Shown: positions 5,557-7,136 of the stretch, in pieces
How positions within the stretch are numbered: position 1 is the first letter of the stretch
Layout: each line of letters begins with the position of its first letter
Assembly (NCBI GenBank): GCA_947476855.1
Contig: CANJSR010000256.1
Span: 1-7,136 of the forward strand
Length of the DNA stretch: 7,136 nt
From: Acetobacteraceae bacterium
GTDB lineage: Bacteria > Pseudomonadota > Alphaproteobacteria > Acetobacterales > Acetobacteraceae
Reading direction: 5' to 3'
The notes under the pieces: model-generated
Seen by the model: the letters and a program-made list of their open reading frames with translations, nothing else
The model's database searches: none
What the model was told of the DNA's origin: nothing
Translations under genes and position numbers: made by a program

Positions 5557-5565
5557 AGAAACCCC

Positions 5566-6633
5566 ATGAAGTTCGGCATCGCGATCCCCACGGACGCGGA
5601 ATCCTGGCGGCTGGTGCGGCGGGCCGAGGAACTCGGCTTCGATCACGCTTGGTTCTATGACACGCAGATGCTCAGCGCCGATCCCTTCGTCGCGATGGCC
5701 GCCTGCGCGATGAAGACGACGCGCATCCGGCTGGGGACGGGGGTGCTGATCCCGTCCAACCGCATCGCCGCGGTGGCGGCCAATGCCTTCGCGTCGCTGA
5801 ACAAGCTGGCGCCGGGACGGATCGACTTCGGCGTTGGCACCGGGTTTACCGGGCGGCGGGCGATGGGTCTGGGGGCGGTGAAGCTCGCCGACATGGAGGA
5901 GTATATCCGTGTCGTGCAGGCGCTCTGGCGTGGAGAGACGGTCGAGAGCGTGGTCGAGGGCAAGCTTCGGCTGATCCGCCTGCTGAACCCTGACCTGGGC
6001 CTTATCAACACCAACGGGGACCTGCCGGTTTCCATCGCCGCCTCCGGCCCGAAGGCGCGGGCGCTGACGGCGAAGATCGCCGCCGGCTGGATCGACGGGG
6101 CACCTGGCGTGGCGCAGAGCACCGCGGCGCTGGCATCGATGCGGGAGACCTGGGCGGCGGCGGGGCAGGCGCCCGAGGCGTTGAACGCCATCGCATGGGC
6201 CGGCGGCTGCGTCCTGCGGCCGGGAGAACCGGCGGACAGTCCCCGCGCCATCGCGCAGGCCGGGCCGCGGACGATGACCCTGCTGCACCGGGCGGCGGAT
6301 GCGGTGCTGGGCGGCTATCCCCCGATCAACCTGCCGGCCGAGTTCGCCGACAAGGTCGCCGGCTATGTCGAGATGGCGCGGAACTACGGCCCCCAGGGCG
6401 CGCATTACCTCGACAACCACCGCGGCCACCTGATGTTCGTCCGCCCCGATGAACGTCCCTTCCTGACCGGCGAGATGATCCGGCGGATGACCTGGACGGC
6501 CGAGGAGAGCGAACTGACCGAACGGGTCGCGGCGCTGGAGGCGGCGGGGTTCAGCCAGATCGTGTTCTCGATCCTGCCGGGGCAGGAGCAGGCTGTGGAG
6601 GATTGGGGGCGCATCAGGGGGGCGTTCGCGTAA
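5566..6633 (+). CDS. LLM class flavin-dependent oxidoreductase (second copy, divergent)
   Basis: 355 aa from the ATG at 5566. The N-terminus MKFGIAIP is the expected first strand of a luciferase-like TIM barrel. Then come the helix/strand RRAEELGFDHAWFYD (18-32), QMLSADPFVAMAACAMKTTR (34-53), LGTGVLIPSNRIAAVAANAF (56-75), LNKLAPGRIDFGVGTGFTGR (78-97), YIRVVQALWRGETV (113-126) and ISIAASGPKARAL-like SIAASGPKARALTAKIAAGW (156-175), where substrate or flavin phosphate is usually bound. The C-terminal VAALEAAGFSQIVF (321-334) is the final strand. The first 130 residues are clearly related to the minus-strand LLM protein (DTQMLSADPFVA against DSQNLSGDPYVA), but the C-terminal halves differ, with the long segment 240-300 found only here, so substrates probably differ. 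Whether it uses FMN or F420 cannot be told. Codon use is strongly GC-rich, as expected for the host, in contrast with the upstream insert. Confidence 0.92.
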   Translation: MKFGIAIPTDAESWRLVRRAEELGFDHAWFYDTQMLSADPFVAMAACAMKTTRIRLGTGVLIPSNRIAAVAANAFASLNKLAPGRIDFGVGTGFTGRRAMGLGAVKLADMEEYIRVVQALWRGETVESVVEGKLRLIRLLNPDLGLINTNGDLPVSIAASGPKARALTAKIAAGWIDGAPGVAQSTAALASMRETWAAAGQAPEALNAIAWAGGCVLRPGEPADSPRAIAQAGPRTMTLLHRAADAVLGGYPPINLPAEFADKVAGYVEMARNYGPQGAHYLDNHRGHLMFVRPDERPFLTGEMIRRMTWTAEESELTERVAALEAAGFSQIVFSILPGQEQAVEDWGRIRGAFA

Positions 6634-6641
6634 GCGGTGTA

Positions 6642-6667
6642 CGCCCCGGGGAGCAACCCCCGGGGCG
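6642..6667. terminator. GC-rich hairpin between convergent genes, probable bidirectional terminator
   Basis: CGCCCCGGGG (6642-6651) and CCCCGGGGCG (6658-6667) form a perfect 10-bp stem with a 6-nt loop. It sits between the stops of the plus-strand LLM gene (6633) and the minus-strand ABC receptor gene (6675), so it can serve both. There is no T-tract on either side, so intrinsic termination is not certain. Each arm contains the self-complementary CCCCGGGG. Confidence 0.55.
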
Positions 6668-6674
6668 GTCCTGA

Positions 6675-7136
6675 TCAAACCCGCTTGGCACCCCAGAACA
6701 GCGGGAACCCGTCCGGAATTCCATCGATCGTCTTCTGCCATGCCACCGGCTGATACCAGATCCCCAGCGGGATATGCGGCACGTCGATCCAGCATTGTTC
6801 CTGGATGGCAACGGCGATCTTCTTTTGCGCTTCCATGGTCGGGGCATCGACCCAGGCGGAGCGCAGTTCCTCGATCTTGGGGCTGTCGGTCCAGCCGAAC
6901 CAGGCTTTGTCGCCGGTGGTGCGGAAGAAATGCAGCATCGGCGTCTGCACATCCAACCCGTTGGCCGTGGTGCACAAAGCGCTCCAGCCGCCCTTGTCGA
7001 CAGGCTGCTTGTTCTCCCGCCGCACGATCGCGGTGCCCCAGTCCAGCGACTGGACATCAAGGTTCAGGCCCACGTTCTTGAACATCTCGGCCGTCATGTC
7101 CGCCATCGCCTTGCGGTAATGCGGGTCGAACGGCGC
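6675..7136 (-). CDS. Dipeptide/oligopeptide-type ABC transporter substrate-binding protein, C-terminal part
   Basis: The frame is open to the right edge (the last bases read A-P-F-D-P-H-Y-R-K-A), so this is the final 153 residues of a protein that normally has about 500; the ATG at 7106 is internal. The segment AEMFKNVGLNLDVQSLDWGTAI (about residues 16-37 of the visible part), followed by RRENKQPVDKGGWSAL and the late WIDVPHIPLGIWYQPVAWQ (116-134), is characteristic of the C-terminal lobe of the DppA/OppA-like family (SBP_bac_5). These are periplasmic receptors that deliver peptides, opines, glycosides or other small organics to an ABC permease. The permease and ATPase genes are not in the window; the gene's 5' end and signal peptide are also outside. 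Being near LLM oxidoreductases and CE4 hydrolases, it may take up their substrate, but that is inference. Confidence 0.9.
   Translation of the reverse strand, partial: APFDPHYRKAMADMTAEMFKNVGLNLDVQSLDWGTAIVRRENKQPVDKGGWSALCTTANGLDVQTPMLHFFRTTGDKAWFGWTDSPKIEELRSAWVDAPTMEAQKKIAVAIQEQCWIDVPHIPLGIWYQPVAWQKTIDGIPDGFPLFWGAKRV

Larger units (their letters stand above)
5251..5565. other. AT-rich intergenic region between the RHH gene and the second LLM gene
   Basis: 315 nt without a convincing gene, carrying the leaders of two divergent units. The line 5341-5400 is about 28% GC by hand count, against about 73% in the LLM gene. It holds many short palindromes: TTAGCGCTAA (5284-5293), TTTTGCAAAA (5357-5366), AAAAATTTTT (5363-5372), TTCGAA (5371-5376 and 5397-5402), ATCGAT (5402-5407) and TTGCGCAA (5502-5509). 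It also has a tandem 9-mer AATTTTTCG/AATTTTTCT (5366-5383) and an ACGAAA...TTTCGT inverted repeat (5451-5471). A-tracts suggest bent DNA. An open frame at 5143-5451 shows no coding character here. No confident -35/-10 pair for the minus-strand RHH operon could be found by eye. Confidence 0.7.

Noticed and set aside
5533..6975. 480-codon open frame on the minus strand across the second LLM gene
   Set aside because: Its product is rich in Arg, His, Gly and Pro with no family pattern, and it lies antisense to a clear LLM gene and over the end of the ABC receptor gene. Long antisense frames are expected at this GC content.
1..7136. tRNA, rRNA, CRISPR array, insertion sequence
   Set aside because: No regularly spaced repeats, cloverleaf-like segments, or transposase/integrase motifs were seen on either strand.

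Overview
This GC-rich window (a hand count of the line at 5761-5820 gives about 73% GC) looks like chromosomal DNA of an alphaproteobacterium. Acetobacteraceae/Rhodospirillales is my best guess, from the GC content and from a Bug (TctC-type) receptor, LLM flavin oxidoreductases, a dipeptide-type ABC receptor and PuuE-like CE4 hydrolases lying together. The taxonomic call is inference.

Layout. Plus strand 1-1399: two tandem, 8-nt-overlapping members of the polysaccharide-deacetylase (CE4) fold, the first cut by the window edge. Minus strand 2802-1401: an orphan Bug receptor followed 13 nt later by a small lipoprotein; the lipoprotein stop lies 1 nt from the second CE4 stop. Minus strand 3975-2911: a first LLM-class flavin-dependent oxidoreductase. 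About 4080-5500: an AT-richer accessory segment with a minus-strand two-gene operon, a tandem ribbon-helix-helix (RHH) protein followed 2 nt later by an FRG-domain protein, behind an AT-rich, palindrome-rich leader. Plus strand 5566-6633: a second LLM oxidoreductase, related to the first and divergent from it. Then a GC hairpin between convergent genes, and the C-terminal end of a minus-strand dipeptide-type ABC receptor that runs off the right edge.

How the genes may work together. The GC-rich genes resemble a catabolic neighbourhood: two kinds of periplasmic receptor for uptake, two flavin monooxygenase-like enzymes, and two CE4-fold hydrolases of the group that includes the ring-opening amidase PuuE. 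A small nitrogen-containing organic compound is a reasonable but unproven substrate class.

The most interesting element is the RHH-FRG pair, which appears to have been inserted between two divergent LLM genes. Its order (DNA-binding protein first, effector-like protein second, 2-nt spacing, palindrome upstream) is that of an autoregulated toxin-antitoxin or defence module. I know of no established system with this exact composition. No integrase, transposase, RNA gene or CRISPR array was seen.
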